Origin: Psettodes erumei
Lineage: Eukaryota; Chordata; Actinopteri; Pleuronectiformes; Psettodidae
DNA length: 64,000 nucleotides
Assembly: GCA_016785225.1 (NCBI GenBank)
Contig: JAFBJZ010000660.1
Location: forward strand, 1,736,001 to 1,800,000
Direction: 5' to 3'
A program made the position numbers and the translations under genes. Below, in pieces: positions 12,410 through 45,800 of the stretch. Position 1 is the first letter of the stretch, and each line of letters starts with the position of its first letter. The notes beneath the pieces are model-generated. The model was not told where the DNA came from. It worked only from the letters and a program-made list of their open reading frames with translations, and did no database searches.

Positions 12410-12800
12410 CGTCTCTTCATGCTAATACCGCTCCCATAATCGCTGTTGTTTCCTCGGCTAGAGGGCTATGGAAATGAGATCTCAGCCGCTTCTAAAAGCC
12501 ACTCAAATTAGACCATATAACTGATTGGCTTTGTTCAGATGGTTAGATTCAAGAGCGGGAATTACTGAGGGGAGACACTGCCAACTGCTAGCATTAATCT
12601 GTCATTAAAAAAAAAGAGACTGGAAATTTTTTTTTTGGTCGCATATTAATCTAATTATATGGTAAATTAAGCTTAATCATACCTGTTGAAACTTAGTTTT
12701 CCGGCTATTTGAAAGCGATGTTTAATTTGTACGAGAAAGAAAAACAAGAATAATTCATTACAGTGCAATTACAGCATCCTGTCGTCAAACCACAATTATC
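12410..12800. promoter_or_regulatory. Candidate conserved non-coding element, TAAT-dense
   Basis: This is the densest homeodomain-motif island in the window. It contains GCTAATACC, CATTAATCTG, ATATTAATCTAATTAT, the 12-bp perfect palindrome ATTAAGCTTAAT (12,666-12,677) and several further ATTA cores, all in non-repetitive sequence flanked by CpG-rich DNA. It has no coding sense on either strand. A developmental enhancer is the most natural reading, but this is inference. Confidence 0.33.
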
Positions 12801-15800
12801 GACTGCGGCCGCAGCGTCGTTGCCATCTCTTTCCCGTCAGGAGACGACGGCCGCAAAGACGTGAGCAAAGCGCCAAACGCGCGCAAAAACGCGGGAAGGA
12901 GCGCTTGCTATTTCATTACCCGCTTTGTTATCGCTGTCACTACCTGTTTTTCACGCGGGTTAAGCGGCCGGCAGAATAACGCGTCTCCCATTAATTTCGT
13001 AGTCAATCGCAGAAGCTGCAGCCCCGCTCTCCCTCCCTCTCCCTCCCTGGCGTTATTTCCCTCAGGACGCCACGCGAGGGGTCCTGAAAGAAGGGAACAA
13101 CTCAAGGTCAGAGAGAAATTGTAGACGCTGGAAGGCCAGGACCTGGACTTTATTGGGACTGCTTTATTGCTATTATTCCGGGAGTGATTCGCCGTCGGCC
13201 GGGCTACGGCAGAAGAGAATGCGAAAGCGTCGGCCCGAGGCTTCGAAACTCACAGGGACCTGCACGGGACTCACACCGCCTCGACAATCAAGCGCACCGA
13301 TCTCGTCGGCGCTGCGACAGAAATAAAAAGGAGAAAAAAAGGATGCTTTGAGCGAAAGTGCATCCTTCTGACTAATCCTTCAGCTCCGCGCCTCAGCAAG
13401 CTGTTGCCTCCAAACACATTAGTGAAGATGATGACGAGTGACATGAACTTTTGCATCTCGCCCCAATTAGCGAGCCACCCTTGTCCCCTTTCAACATTTA
13501 CTGGAGGAGCAGGGGTTGACACATGCCCGTCAGTCACTCAGCCACCTCCCCACCACCCCGCCCCCCAGTGGCACGCAACGCCACCCCCCACCCCCACCCG
13601 CCCCCTCCGCCTCCAGACTCAGACAGACAGGCCTGTTGCCACCAGTGTCACAGCCAGCCGCCATCATCCTCCGTTTCTCTCGTCCATTTTTCCCCAACGG
13701 CGGGCGGAGAAATCAAGAGTGCAATCAGTCCAATCAGCACGTTTCAAGCACTGGAAATCCTTTTTGATTAATTACGTTGTTTGCCAATGTTTGTGATAAC
13801 GGGTTCAGCCGTCTCTGAGCACCGAACCAGGTGGGGGAAGTCGTGAGTGAGAGCGAATTAGATGCGTACGGGTTCCTGCTCTCTGATAAAAACAGAAGAC
13901 AAACTGCACACTTGGACAACAGCTAATACCAGCTCGTCAGTGCGAGGGCTATTCACACACAACACCAGCGGCTTCGGTTGCGCAGCCATCCAGCATATAT
14001 CCACGGAGATGGTAACGCGAGCAGATGCGCCGCGGGAATGTCGTTTTCTCAGGTCCGGCCCTCGAAACGCGGCTCCGTAGTCTTTTAGCGCTCCAGCTTT
14101 TAGCACCAAATCAGAGGCGAGATTTGGAAAAACATCACCTAAAGGTGTGAGGTCGGGTTTTTTCACCGTAGCTGTGGCATGAAATACTGTAAACCAACGG
14201 GTTTTTGTTTTTACATGGTGTAGTTGACATTGAAGACTGCAGGGAAAACATTTTTAACTAATTCAGACTGGTGGACTTCCTTTATGCACCGATGACGCCG
14301 AGCCCAACCCCGACGATTATTTGTTCTTTTCGGACAGGGCACGCCAGGCATTTGAGGAATGCCGCGCTGAACGCATCCATTTGTTTTATTGATCCCTCCT
14401 TCGCGGGGTGAAAGTGAACCATTAACTTCTGTCTTTGCTGGGAGGTTCCCGTATTGACCCGCTCTTCCGTGGGACTCTTCCACAGAGAATGTGCCGAGAG
14501 CGGAGCGGAGCGTCCGCGGATGAGCTGGAGCCTGAAAGAAAATTTTTTAAAAAAAGGAAAGAGCTTACCTGCTGATTTTAAAGGAAATGAGGGGAGCTGG
14601 TGTGACTGTCCGTACCTGCCCATCCAGTCCTCCCACCCTGCTCCAGCCTCCTCTCACAAATGCGTATTTTGAAAAATTTGCAATAACTCCCCGGCCTCGA
14701 GCTTAGCGGCCCCTCTCACAGCGCGTCGCCTCACGCGAGCCGGGGTGAAAACCCTGCAGTGCAGCGACAAGGAGTCAAAGGCGCGCGGTTTATGAGGCTT
14801 ATTAACATTCCTCTCCAGCCGAACCTGGAAGAATAACAAATATTGAATGTGACTTTTAAATACAGACGCTGTGATATTCCCACTCGAGGACTGGCAGCGT
14901 GCTGTAAATGAGCGGAACAGCAGCGCGTCGTAATGCAGATTGATACTCTCATAACAACTGTGCTAAAAAAAAAAAAGTCCCCTCAGCTGCTTCTCTCGCT
15001 CTTTTCAATTCTCTTTCACTTTTTCATAGCAAATGTGACAGCGCGGGCTCAAAGCACAACTGGTTCCACTTGTCTGATTGTGCACGGTGGTGAACGACTG
15101 CACACAATCAACTCTGCTGTATATGCTCTATCACGGTTTCACAGTTTTAGCACGACGCGTCCAACCGCGTTTCAAATCGGGTTTTGTTGAACCACACAAC
15201 ACGGGTCCTTTACATAATTAAGCCCCCAAAACATGTTCCACCGACAGGGTCCGCTTGCTTTCAAAAGCCACGCGTTGATTTGAAATGCCTTTTAAAATTA
15301 TTTTTGGTCAACAGCCTAAAAACGAAACACAAAAACAAAACAATATTTCACACTAAAAGCTAAGCCGAAAAAACCCCCAACACCTTTTTATCATCGGCCC
15401 CTCTCAGCGCCCCGATGAAGCTCAATGAAGCGCTTTAAACCTCTCGGCCGGTTCGCGTCCCCGGAAAAAGACCTTTTCAGCACGGAAGCGCGAAGCCCCA
15501 GACGTCCTCGGAATAGCAAACTGAAAAAGTCCGACAATCGGCTCTCTGCATCGAAACCAGGCTGAACGCTTATTAGTGTTTTAAAGGAGTGGAAACTGCA
15601 CTGAGAAAAAAGCACCTACAAAAAAAACAAAAAACAAAACACATACTCTATCCTTGATCTTCCTGGCGAGGAAATGGCCGTCTGCGCCGCTGCATGTGCG
15701 TCTCTCACCCCCCCCATATGTTCTCCTGGACACGTCTTCCCGGCGCGACGGTGGCTTCAGAATGGGCCCTGTGTGGGAGGTAAGGCCATCCGTTAAAATC

Positions 15801-16199
15801 AGCCCTTGTCGGCCCACACGCCGAAAACGCCCCAGGAGAGCAGCGTGCTTCCTGGGGGGGGGGGTCTTGCCTCTTCCTGGCCGTCCAGCTACCTATCTCA
15901 ACGGCTAACTGACAACATCAAGGAGATTTAGTGCAGAGTCTCAGCGGGCCTGAGCAGGGACAATCCTGGTAGATAGGAGACGGTAATTACAGCTGAAGGG
16001 AGGGGGTGGGGTGCTCACTGGGACTCTGTAGCCTTGCACAGATTCGATGTCAGAAAGCCAATAGATGCCTCTCCTGCCTGAAACAAGTGGTTGCCTCAGT
16101 TGCACGAGCAGAAAAAAAAAGAAAAGGAGGCAGAGATTTGGGCAAATTACGGCTTCAGAGGAGGCGATTTACTGGTTTAGTCGTCTGCGCGGTGATGTA

Positions 16200-16400
16200 A
16201 TTTCGGCCAGATGAGAATATTAAGACTTTGAGTTCACTTCCTGACTTATGTATGAGATGCTCCACATCAATAATGCTTCAGCAGAGCCCATTTCACTTAA
16301 ACCCGAGCCATGCTAATAAACGCAGGTACCTATATTATTTCTGCGGTGCATAAATATTTCAGAATCGCTCGCGGTATTAATAATCCGCTTTTAGGACCCG
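16200..16400. promoter_or_regulatory. Candidate conserved non-coding element
   Basis: A 200-bp AT-rich island between CpG-rich and purine-rich DNA holds GCTAATAAAC, CATAAATATTTC and GTATTAATAATCC motifs and no repeats or coding sense. Its isolation from low-complexity flanks is typical of conserved elements. Not testable here. Confidence 0.27.
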
Positions 16401-16566
16401 CGCCGTGAAGTGATGCTCATGGGGGGGGTGACGACGCCAAGGGGGAATCGATGGCCAGGTATTTTCATTCGGTGACTCGCTCTCAATATCCGTGCGACTT
16501 AATTAGGGTCAGCACAGACAATAAAAGCGCCAACCCGACCTGCAGAGGCAGGTGGCTCTACGGGAA

Positions 16567-16609
16567 GGGTGGTGGTGGTGATGGTGGGGGTGGGGGGGTG
16601 GGGGGGGGT
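16567..16609 (+). repeat. G-run tract, potential G-quadruplex
   Basis: Consecutive runs of two to nine G separated by single T or A residues satisfy the usual G3+ N1-7 quadruplex pattern on the plus strand. It lies in intergenic DNA about 5.5 kb upstream of sptlc3. Confidence 0.7.
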
Positions 16610-17542
16610 CGCCTGCACCATCATCCATCTCCAAATCTCCGTGCCTCATCTCCATTCCCCACCATCTCCCCATCTCCCCGTTTCGCCCAACAACTCGCGC
16701 TGTCATGCCCCTCCTCCGTCATCCTGCCGCTCGCTCTTACGCTAACCTTTCAAGCCACAATCTCACTTTCTCCCACTCTCTCTATAAATATCTGTCTCTT
16801 GAGTCTGCTTCCCACCCGCCCACCCACCCCTCCACCCCCACCACGTCTTCCACTCGCTCCTGAAGAGAGCAGGGGAATCTTCCTTCCCCGCCGTGGATGA
16901 GAACACCCACTCGAGGTCGGGAGGGCTGCGGCCGCAGGGGCTAACGGGCAGGGGGGTTTCCCGCCGCCGTCACACAGGAGCGTTCAAAGACGTCTGTGGA
17001 GTCTGCGGCATTAATAGTCCGTACTGTCAAACACAAACTCCCTTATCTGTGAAAAAAAAGAAACTCGAGCTTAATTGAATTTCACGGTCTGTAAGGCCCC
17101 GATACAAAGCGACGTTTCAGTGTGCTCCTCGTTTCCCCCAAAAATCTTACGGCGAAACGCAATTAAAGTTTTATATCCTATTTAGCCGAGCGAGAGAAAA
17201 CATTTTTTCCATATCCCCGACAAAACAGAAAACAACAACAACAACGCAGCCGTTTGATGCATCCAGCTTTTGTGATTTGTTTTTTTTTTCTTCATTTCTC
17301 TTTGGGGTCCAAACGGATCAAGCCATTTGGAGAGCCGCGAACGCACCCGCTTTCGACCGGCTCCTTTTCGATGCTCCTGCCATTCCATCATCCGGAGATA
17401 GGGAATCGGTGTGTGAACGTGAGATAGCGCAGTAGACGCAAAATTCAATATTCCCTTTTCTCAGCGTTTCCCCCTTAATGCTGTCTGATGTGGGTATTGA
17501 AATGAGGTCAGCCACGCCTGACGAAGAAATTACATGATTTAA

Positions 17543-17564
17543 TGTGTGTGTGTGTGTGTGTGTG
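17543..17564. repeat. (TG)11 microsatellite
   Basis: Eleven uninterrupted TG units followed by a run of G. Intergenic. Confidence 0.9.
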
Positions 17565-20500
17565 GGGGGGTTAAATATAGCTCTGCGTTACAACTGGCCT
17601 CCAACGGCACAGCATGACACGAGTTCATCCATAAACACTTAAATCCTGGAGAGGTCCCACCCTGAGCGCGAGCGTTGCAAACGCCATCCGCCTCCTGGAG
17701 CAAACCGATTTGCTTATACTCAAATCTTTCAGGTTGGGAGGGGGGATGTGGGCGGGGCGTTCAGGAAGCGGGACGGTGGGCCGCACGCGCGTGCTGTCCC
17801 CTGCGCTGCCACTAGGTGGAGGGAGAACCCACGCACTCGTGCAAGCTACCCGTCAGGATCCTCTCATCGGCGCGGCGCGGCCTTCCGGACCCCACGGGGA
17901 GTTTTCGCACCTTGTTTCTAATTCAATAAAAATTCCTGACACAGAAATAAATGCATAAGAAAAATATCCAGGCTGGAAAAATTGTGTATATAAGTTATAA
18001 AAACCCCCAAAACAACACGTAATCAGATCAAATATGGATTAGAATTCATCATATATTTAAGCAAGGTCCATTTACATGAAAGCAGTGTAGATGAGGGCGC
18101 CCCACTGGGAGCTGCGGGCAGCCCGCTCCCTGTATACACCGTTTTACCATTCATCTGTACTCAAGGTAGGAAATCTCTTTCATGGAGGCTTCAAAATCCC
18201 CTTCCCCATCATGTCTTGAAAAGGGAAACCGCGTCTAATCAAATCCCATGCAGGGAAGAGAAGCTAAGGTGGGAGATGCGAGGATCAATCCGGTCAGGAA
18301 ATTAAAACATCAATCAAAACGGAAAAAAAATGGCTACATCTCAAGCGAAGAAACGGGTCTCCGGTCGCACTAGAAAACGCAAACCATGTTCGCCAGGGTG
18401 CAAAGCGGAGAACTTCTCTGCAGAGGTGAGCTGGCGGTGTGATCGACTTTAGTTCAACTGACAGGCGACGTTCAACAACGAGATAAAGCGTGACGGCGTG
18501 GCCGGCGCTGGAAACCTCGCGGTGGCTTAAATTTGGACGCCGAAATGGAAGACTTAACGGAGAAACAAACATTTGTGGAGCCAGAGCGAACGATGCGATC
18601 CAGATTGACGGAGCTAATGAAGCCTGGCAGATGTAGGTTACATCTGGTCCCACTGGTAGGAAGCGATCCTGCAGCGAAGGCGGGGGAGGCGCCAGCCGCC
18701 GTGACAGCTCCATTCCGGGTACTCGGCGGTGAGCTAAGAGGAGGTGAGAGCTGCGACTACCTTTAATTAACCGAGTCTGCGGTACGCTACCCTCCTTTCA
18801 GTCATTCTCTCTGCCTCGGCTGGATGTGGGCCGACTAATCCGGATTCACATTATTCCTCTCTGCGGCGACAGCCCCCCCCCCTGCCTCGCTGGAACTGCA
18901 ACACCCGCGGATCTCACCGGCGCTCGTCCGTCGGCCTCCCTAGTTTACTCAACGCAAGTGTCAGCCCGCGTTCCTCCCGCCCGCCCTGACAAGGGTCTTG
19001 AGTTATTAGACAACACCAACCCTCATCAGTTAGTGTGAAGTGAAGGCAGCGCCAAAGTGATGGCAGATGACACGTGTCGTCCCGCGGGCCCTGAGTGTTT
19101 TCAGCCAAAACATCACACAGTGCATTCAAAGAAGGCCTGCTCCTGCCAGCGCCGCCATTTGAATGAAGACTTAAGACCTTGGGACGCGTGTCAGAGAGAC
19201 AGCACAGCTTCCCATCCCGGTGGGTTGGGGGAAGGAGGGAAATTACGTCTGTCAAACGGTCGTGAGGGATAGAGTCTCACACCCTTAGTGATGAATGATG
19301 TGTGTTTAAACGACACGGAGATGGAAGATAGCGGGCAGGTTGCAAAACGTCCCCGTTTGTTGCAGTTCTTCAGTCAAACACGCGCCGTGACAGGCAGCGT
19401 TCAGCCCCCCCCGCCGTCATCCAAAACATCTCCCGATCTGGCGGCATGATGTTCAGACATGCACTTGCATTCCAAACTCCACCTTGCCTTTCATATTATC
19501 GCTCGGCCTCTGAGCTCCTCGTATTCCCTTGGAGCACGCCCACCAAGAGGCAACCCCCTCCGAAACAGCAACAGGTCAGTGGCAATATGCAGAGGAAAAA
19601 ACCCCAGCGCCGCCGACTGTCGCAACGCTGCGCATATTCCGGTTCACTTAGCGCCCACAAACCGCGCGCGCCGCGGCAGCATCGAGGAGGTGGTGGCCTT
19701 TAACTTACAAACAATCCCTTTGTTGCCTGCCCAGAAGAGAGAATTTCAACAATGAGGCAGACGCCAAGCTGTCAGCCGCCTGCGCGGGTTTACGAGGCTG
19801 TTTTGATTTGACCTAAGCCGTCAACAGTGCGTCTGATTTACGACACACCAGTAAATAAATCACCAACAAGAAGGAGCGACTTGCAGCAACTGCAAATCGC
19901 GCACACTTGTGCGCTCTGGGAAAACAATGCCACGATGGCCGTCGTCAACCGGTGGCCCGCTGGCCACATATCACATCAACTCTGACCGCCACTTATTGAT
20001 TTTCTTTTTTTTTTCTTTTTTCAAAAAACCATTTCATATGGGTAGAATCTTATTTCATTATAACAGACAGCTGGCAAAGCTGGTCAATATCGACTGTGCA
20101 AGCAAGTGGATGACTTTAATGTTTATTCTTTCACTCTGAGTAATGAGAAATATTTTTAACAGCCTGGACCAGAGGTATTAGAAAAACAGGGAACCTAAGA
20201 ACTTAAGAAAACACTTGTGGGAAGGCAGGACAATGCGACCAGTGCGATCAGTTATCCAGTTCAGGCATTTCCAGCATTTGCAGGCTCCACGGCGTGCTGC
20301 TGCAGCAGCAAGAGAGGATCAGGAAGGGATAGCTGGAGCTAATGAAGGGAGACGACGGAGAGGGGGAGGAGGACAACTAGGTCAGAAGCTACAGGTGAGG
20401 CTGACAGCAAACACAGAGCCGTGTTTGCTCTGCGGTTATTTATTCGTCACACAAATATTTGGCACACTTGGCAATTAAAATATTTGCAGCGCGGCACCTT

Positions 20501-21859
20501 CGACGCTATACCGAGCGATTGACGGAACCCAAATATGTCCGTTCAACCCGCGAGGTGTACAGATGACAGAAATACATCCGTCGGCCTATCATCAGCGAGC
20601 AGCCGTGAAAAGCGGAATGCACTCATGAAGCTGCATGTGCACTGAATGGCAGTGGCCTAACAGGTTAAAGCTGAAACGAAGCCCCATCTTTTATGACTGG
20701 AATGCAGCCTGTGCTCTCCCATCGTACAAGAATGGGGACAAACTCACTCCACGAAATCAGGACACTGCATCAAGTTAGGACTGATTCATAATTCCTGCAG
20801 ATCGGGACTGGCTTCTGCAGCTACGGTTCCAGAATTACAGATTTTAACCATCACATGTTTCGAGGGGTTTTTCAGAGTCTGTTCGCTCTTATATAGGCTA
20901 CTAAAAATAACATCCGGCCCACACAGTCTCTGCTTCGAAATGTTCTGGCCCGTGCACAAGCGTAGCTGATGACCTCTGCTGTAGGGCATGTAAACAGCTG
21001 GGCTGTTACTGCTTAAAGCTGTTGCATGACACACAATCTATTTGGCTGCATATACATGTCGGCAATAATATTTGCTTTTCACTTACTGTGCATTTAGCTG
21101 TGCAGAGCGGTGCACTGAGTGGGAGTTCAAGCCCCCCCCGTTAGTCCCGCGGAGTGTTCCTGTCAAACACGCCTCATCTCCAGCCGACGCTGACCTCTGA
21201 CCTCTGAGTGCATGATGACAAGTCCTGCAATAAGATTAAGACACGTACCACATTAAATCATTTTATATTGCACAATTTTTAGAAGCTATTTTTTTAAAAT
21301 AAAAACATTTAATGTTCTGTAATGTTACTGTGAGGATTATTACTATTACTTCTTAATCAGATTACTTTTGGCATCAAACCAGGCACACTGCTGTTAATGT
21401 ACTACTACATGTGCTTCTACTGTGTCACAGCTCGACTGACAATACTCAAAGATAAGGGAACAATAAATTACATCAGCCAACAAGTCATGTGCACAATAGG
21501 TGCTCTTCCTTCTAACTTCTAACTGTTTTTAGTTAAGCAGCCTGACATGAAACGTGTTTACTTTTTGATGTATTTGTACACCAGTGTAAACATACTTGTT
21601 CCAAAGCGACAAATATGCACTTTAAGCATCAAAAGTGAAAGGACGTACGCAGACATCAGGCCCCAGCACCGTTTCTACTGATGCATTCACTTGCAGTTAG
21701 TTGTTGTTGTATAATAACGCATCATATTTCCCATAAGTCCCCCATATGTTTGTTTGCCTGCAACAAACGTGTCTGATAAATGAAGTGCGGGTAAAAAGCA
21801 GAGAAACTAATCACTACTTAAAGCGTGGCACTCAGAGAACATATGACAGATCATATTTT

Positions 21860-22146
21860 GCGCACAGTAAACGCGAAGTGGCGCGTGGCACCGGGGCTCG
21901 GAAAGTTTCCGCGCTCGGGTGAAAGGAGAAGAGGAAGTTGGCCCATTTCCCACGATATCGAAACAGTGAAATAACTGAAGCGGCCACTTTCTTAGGGCTC
22001 GATGGTCAAACAAAGCAGTTCGCGGGAGGCTGAGCCCAAGCAGCAGAAGGAGGAAGTCACCTTTCTGTAAACACGGCGACGGACGCCGGCTCCACCTGAC
22101 AGTCAGGCGGAGCAGGCAGTCGCCGCGGCGCTTCGGAGGGGGAAAC
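21860..22146 (+). promoter_or_regulatory. Probable sptlc3 promoter and 5' UTR region
   Basis: The 290 bp in front of the sptlc3 initiator codon are CpG- and GC-rich (for example 21,877-21,920 and 22,070-22,140) in contrast to the AT-rich kilobase before them. I see no TATA box at a sensible distance, so a dispersed CpG-type promoter is likely, as expected for a broadly expressed metabolic gene. The transcription start cannot be placed from sequence alone. Confidence 0.4.
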
Positions 22147-42455
<20,309 letters not shown>

Positions 42456-42860
42456 TATGACCCTTGACACCTTCACTTCACAGTGTCAAAACGAAGTCTG
42501 AGTGTCCATGCCACAGCACACCCATAAACACACAACGTAGTGTAACACCCATGTCTCGCTGCAGAAAAGGGGCCAAATGTTTGGCAGCTGCTTTTTACAT
42601 GTTTGTTAAACACTGTGATTTAACAAAACATTTATTTGTGCTTCTTAAATGAACTCTTGATATGCTTTTCTTTCTGAATACATTAATTTGTAAATAGCCA
42701 CATGAAATTATTGTACAAGAATTGCTGTACTGGTCTCAAACCTCGAGTTATTTATCTTTTTATAATCAATTATTGTTAGTTCAGTTCAGATGTTCAGTTC
42801 CTCTGCACATTTGACAGTTTTATATTTTAGATGAAATAAAGGGCGTAATCTTTTCTTTTT
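42456..42860 (+). other. sptlc3: sptlc3 3' UTR
   Basis: AT-rich tail of about 400 nt after the stop. A canonical AATAAA lies at 42,835-42,840 and is followed by a T-rich stretch (about 42,852-42,863) suitable as a downstream element. One ATTTA pentamer lies within it near 42,750. The end point is approximate. Confidence 0.65.
42835..42840 (+). terminator. sptlc3: sptlc3 poly(A) signal
   Basis: AATAAA 380 nt after the stop codon, with a T-rich downstream element 12-25 nt later. No other hexamer closer to the stop looks better. Confidence 0.7.
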
Positions 42861-45800
42861 TTTTAACCACAGTTATTGTAATTACTTGTCTATATTTAGA
42901 CAATGAAAACTTTTTTATGGAAGCATTTTTTGCTTCTCATAAATTGATATCAGTGACCACTTATTTTTTTTAAAAAATGCTGGTGGTAGTCATTAGAGAG
43001 TGATGCTCATTCTCTAACAATTCCTTTATCATTCCCGTATCAAAAAAAATTGAGTCTGCTCTTTTTTTTAATTCATTTTTTCCAATAAAAACCCAAATAC
43101 CACAAATGAAAACTCCCTGAATGTGTTTTGGAATGGGCAAGTTGATTAATGTTTCAAATGACAGGCCTCTGAAAGTCCCGAACCCTGCCCGCGGACTTGT
43201 GTTAATTTCCTGATACATGATTATTTGCGCGATTTGTGGCTGAACTGATTGAGCAGAAAATGATGAAGATGTTTTCATAAAACCTTCTGCAGCGAAAGAG
43301 TAAATAATAACCTCCCTGTAACGACCAGATCATGCAGCGATTACTTCTTTGACTTGACATTAAATCTCAGCGACTCCTGCACAGAATTTAAAGAAAAAAA
43401 AGTGTCATGGCTTGTTTTGTGGCGAGACTGCTCATATTCACCAAGACTTAAGATCTTAATTGTTGCTGTTTTAAAGAAGTGCTGCGCTCTCTCATACGCA
43501 AACTGTGCAACAGTTGTGGAGGTAAGCATGGCGAGTATGCAGCACCTGAGCCAACAGAAACCTAACCTAGCAATTAGCACTGAACTCTAAATTCTTGTGG
43601 TATGTGGTAATCATTTGATTAACACAGAGAGGATTGTACATGGATGATAAATGTGTTTTCACAATGTGTCAGATTGGGTCAAGTCAACACTTGTTTGCCC
43701 TCGGGATGTTACTGTGTTTTGTGTTTTGTCTGCCTCCCCATAAACAACATAGGGATAACATTTATGCATGATGGAATAAAACTACCATACGCAGTCCTTG
43801 GGAAAAACATGGCAGACAAAAAAGTTGGGGAAAAACGTTTAAAATCCCCAACAACCTTTTTTTCCCCTAAAGGAGAACACTATTGAAATCTATGCTCTAT
43901 AGTGGATCACTTTGTTCTGTAAGCGAATATTCACATCTGGCTCCCATAGCCAGAAACAATACAAAACAGTTTCTTTAATCCTCAAATCCGTGATGTCATA
44001 CCAGTGTACGGTTCCATAAAGATCTGGAGGAGATGGGAAAAGGTGGCCTCAAATGTTGCGTTGGGGTGCACTGACGCCCTCACTGTGTCTGTTATTAATT
44101 TGTGTTTACGTTCACCTTTAGTCTAACTGTGAACATTGTTCAATTCATTGCAGGTTTATGGCAGAGGACAGATGTGTGCGATGAAGAAACTCACAAAGCT
44201 CTCAAACATAATCCAACATGTTACAGACAGACAGTTTAAATACTATCCCCACTCTGATTATGCACAAAGGCTAAATTTTTAGCTTGCAGAAATTTACCGG
44301 CAACATTTTTGTACAGTTGCAGAGCAGGGGGAAAAAAACGCTCTCATATTTGAGGATGAAATTAACTTTGGAGAGGGTATCTCATTGGTGTTTTTTTCAA
44401 AACCATTTTGGTTTTACAGTCCTCAGAAATAGCAAGTAAGTAACTGAATTGCAATGAATTCTTGATGACAAATTTTAATGACTCAATTGATGGAAGCATT
44501 ACAAAACTAGAAGAAAATGAAAAAGGGGGTTCTAACAGAACTTAATCTGGCCCAGTTTGTATAATTCCTATTTTTTGAAAAGGAAAGCGAAGTGTTTGTG
44601 AGCAAAAACATAACATATAAAGTTGATCAAATTTATCTTCATCCATACAGACCCTGCGTATTATCACAATCATGCTGGCAGTCAACCCATTTCCAGAAAG
44701 AACATAAGAAATGTTTTTAAAATATATTTTCTGATGGATTATTAAAGGATCAGTTAATGACAAAGCAGGGTAATACACACTGACGGCTCGGCAAAGTGGG
44801 AAGCACATGTCTTGCCAAACTTCCCTCCAGTCACTTCTAACTGCCCTCAGTTTCAGTAGAAGTGGCAAATGGTCTGTGCTGGCATCCAAAACATCTGTGC
44901 AGCCAGACTACCGGTGGCAAGGCCCCAGAGACCTGCCTGCCTGCACCAGCCTCTTTTGAACTGCAGATCCAAATACGCTGCGCTTATTGGAATGGCATGT
45001 AGCTGCTATTCTGAAGGGGGATCCTCCGCTACGCCTTTGATGTCCACCACTGTGTCCAAAGCGGGCAAGCCTTTCTCAGCGCTCTCTGTTTTCCATTTAG
45101 GCAGATTTTTCTATTCTGGAAATGGATTTTTGAAGTGAAGCAGACAAAAGGCAGATTTACGTGGGTTAGACAGCTGTGCTGTGCCTGCACTAAGTAAGAC
45201 TGTAACTGAAGGCTGCAGTAAAGCTGGACACTGGGAGCTACTTGTTAACAAGGAGCCTAGTGGCGTTGGTATGTTTTATTATAATTTTTTAACATTTTTC
45301 ATCCCAGATATCGAACCGCTACATCGTCACTGCCTGCTGCACACTTTCTTTAGAACAAAAACAAAGCTGCCACTCAGACCAGGTTCACTCACTCTGACAC
45401 ACATGGGCATCAGATGGGCACATGGGAGTCACAGCTCAGCCCGAGTAAGTTCGGGGCCTGAGTTTACCAAGCTCATCACAGTTTGTGTTGGAAGCTCATT
45501 TCAGTGAGCTGTAGTATGAAATAAATGACAGCCCTTTCTTTGGCCTGCACTCAACACAATGAGCGCGCTGGAGGGTTGATGCAGAGATGCAGTAAACATG
45601 ATCTCAAATGCACAATTCCTATAACATCCCACTTCTTTTTAAATTTATTTAGGTTTTTAATGTAAAGTGTGGAATAGTAGAGTAATGCTGCTGCTGCCCC
45701 TCTGACTCGATCCTGCAGTGCTGTCCTTTGGCCACAACATCAAGGTTCATGACACAAAAATAATCAGCGTTTTTGGGCACTGGATCAGACCTCATCTTTG

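Larger units (their letters stand above)
11241..21850. other. CpG-rich intergenic DNA upstream of sptlc3; no gene supported
   Basis: I find no believable exon. The stretch is unusually rich in undepleted CpG (for example 12,090-12,360, 12,800-13,420, 14,690-14,790, 15,400-15,560, 19,600-19,690). It alternates with AT-rich islands dense in homeodomain-type motifs (12,420-12,800 and 16,200-16,400). G/C-run tracts occur at 13,580-13,606 and 16,567-16,609, and a (TG)n lies at 17,543-17,564. A frame of 149 codons near 16,451-16,900 is a by-product of the G/C-run tract. From about 20.7 kb the composition becomes AT-richer until the sptlc3 promoter. Confidence 0.5.

Noticed and set aside
16451..16900. 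Plus-strand 149-codon open frame
   Set aside because: It is driven by the G-run and C-rich tracts; the translation is mostly G/P low complexity.
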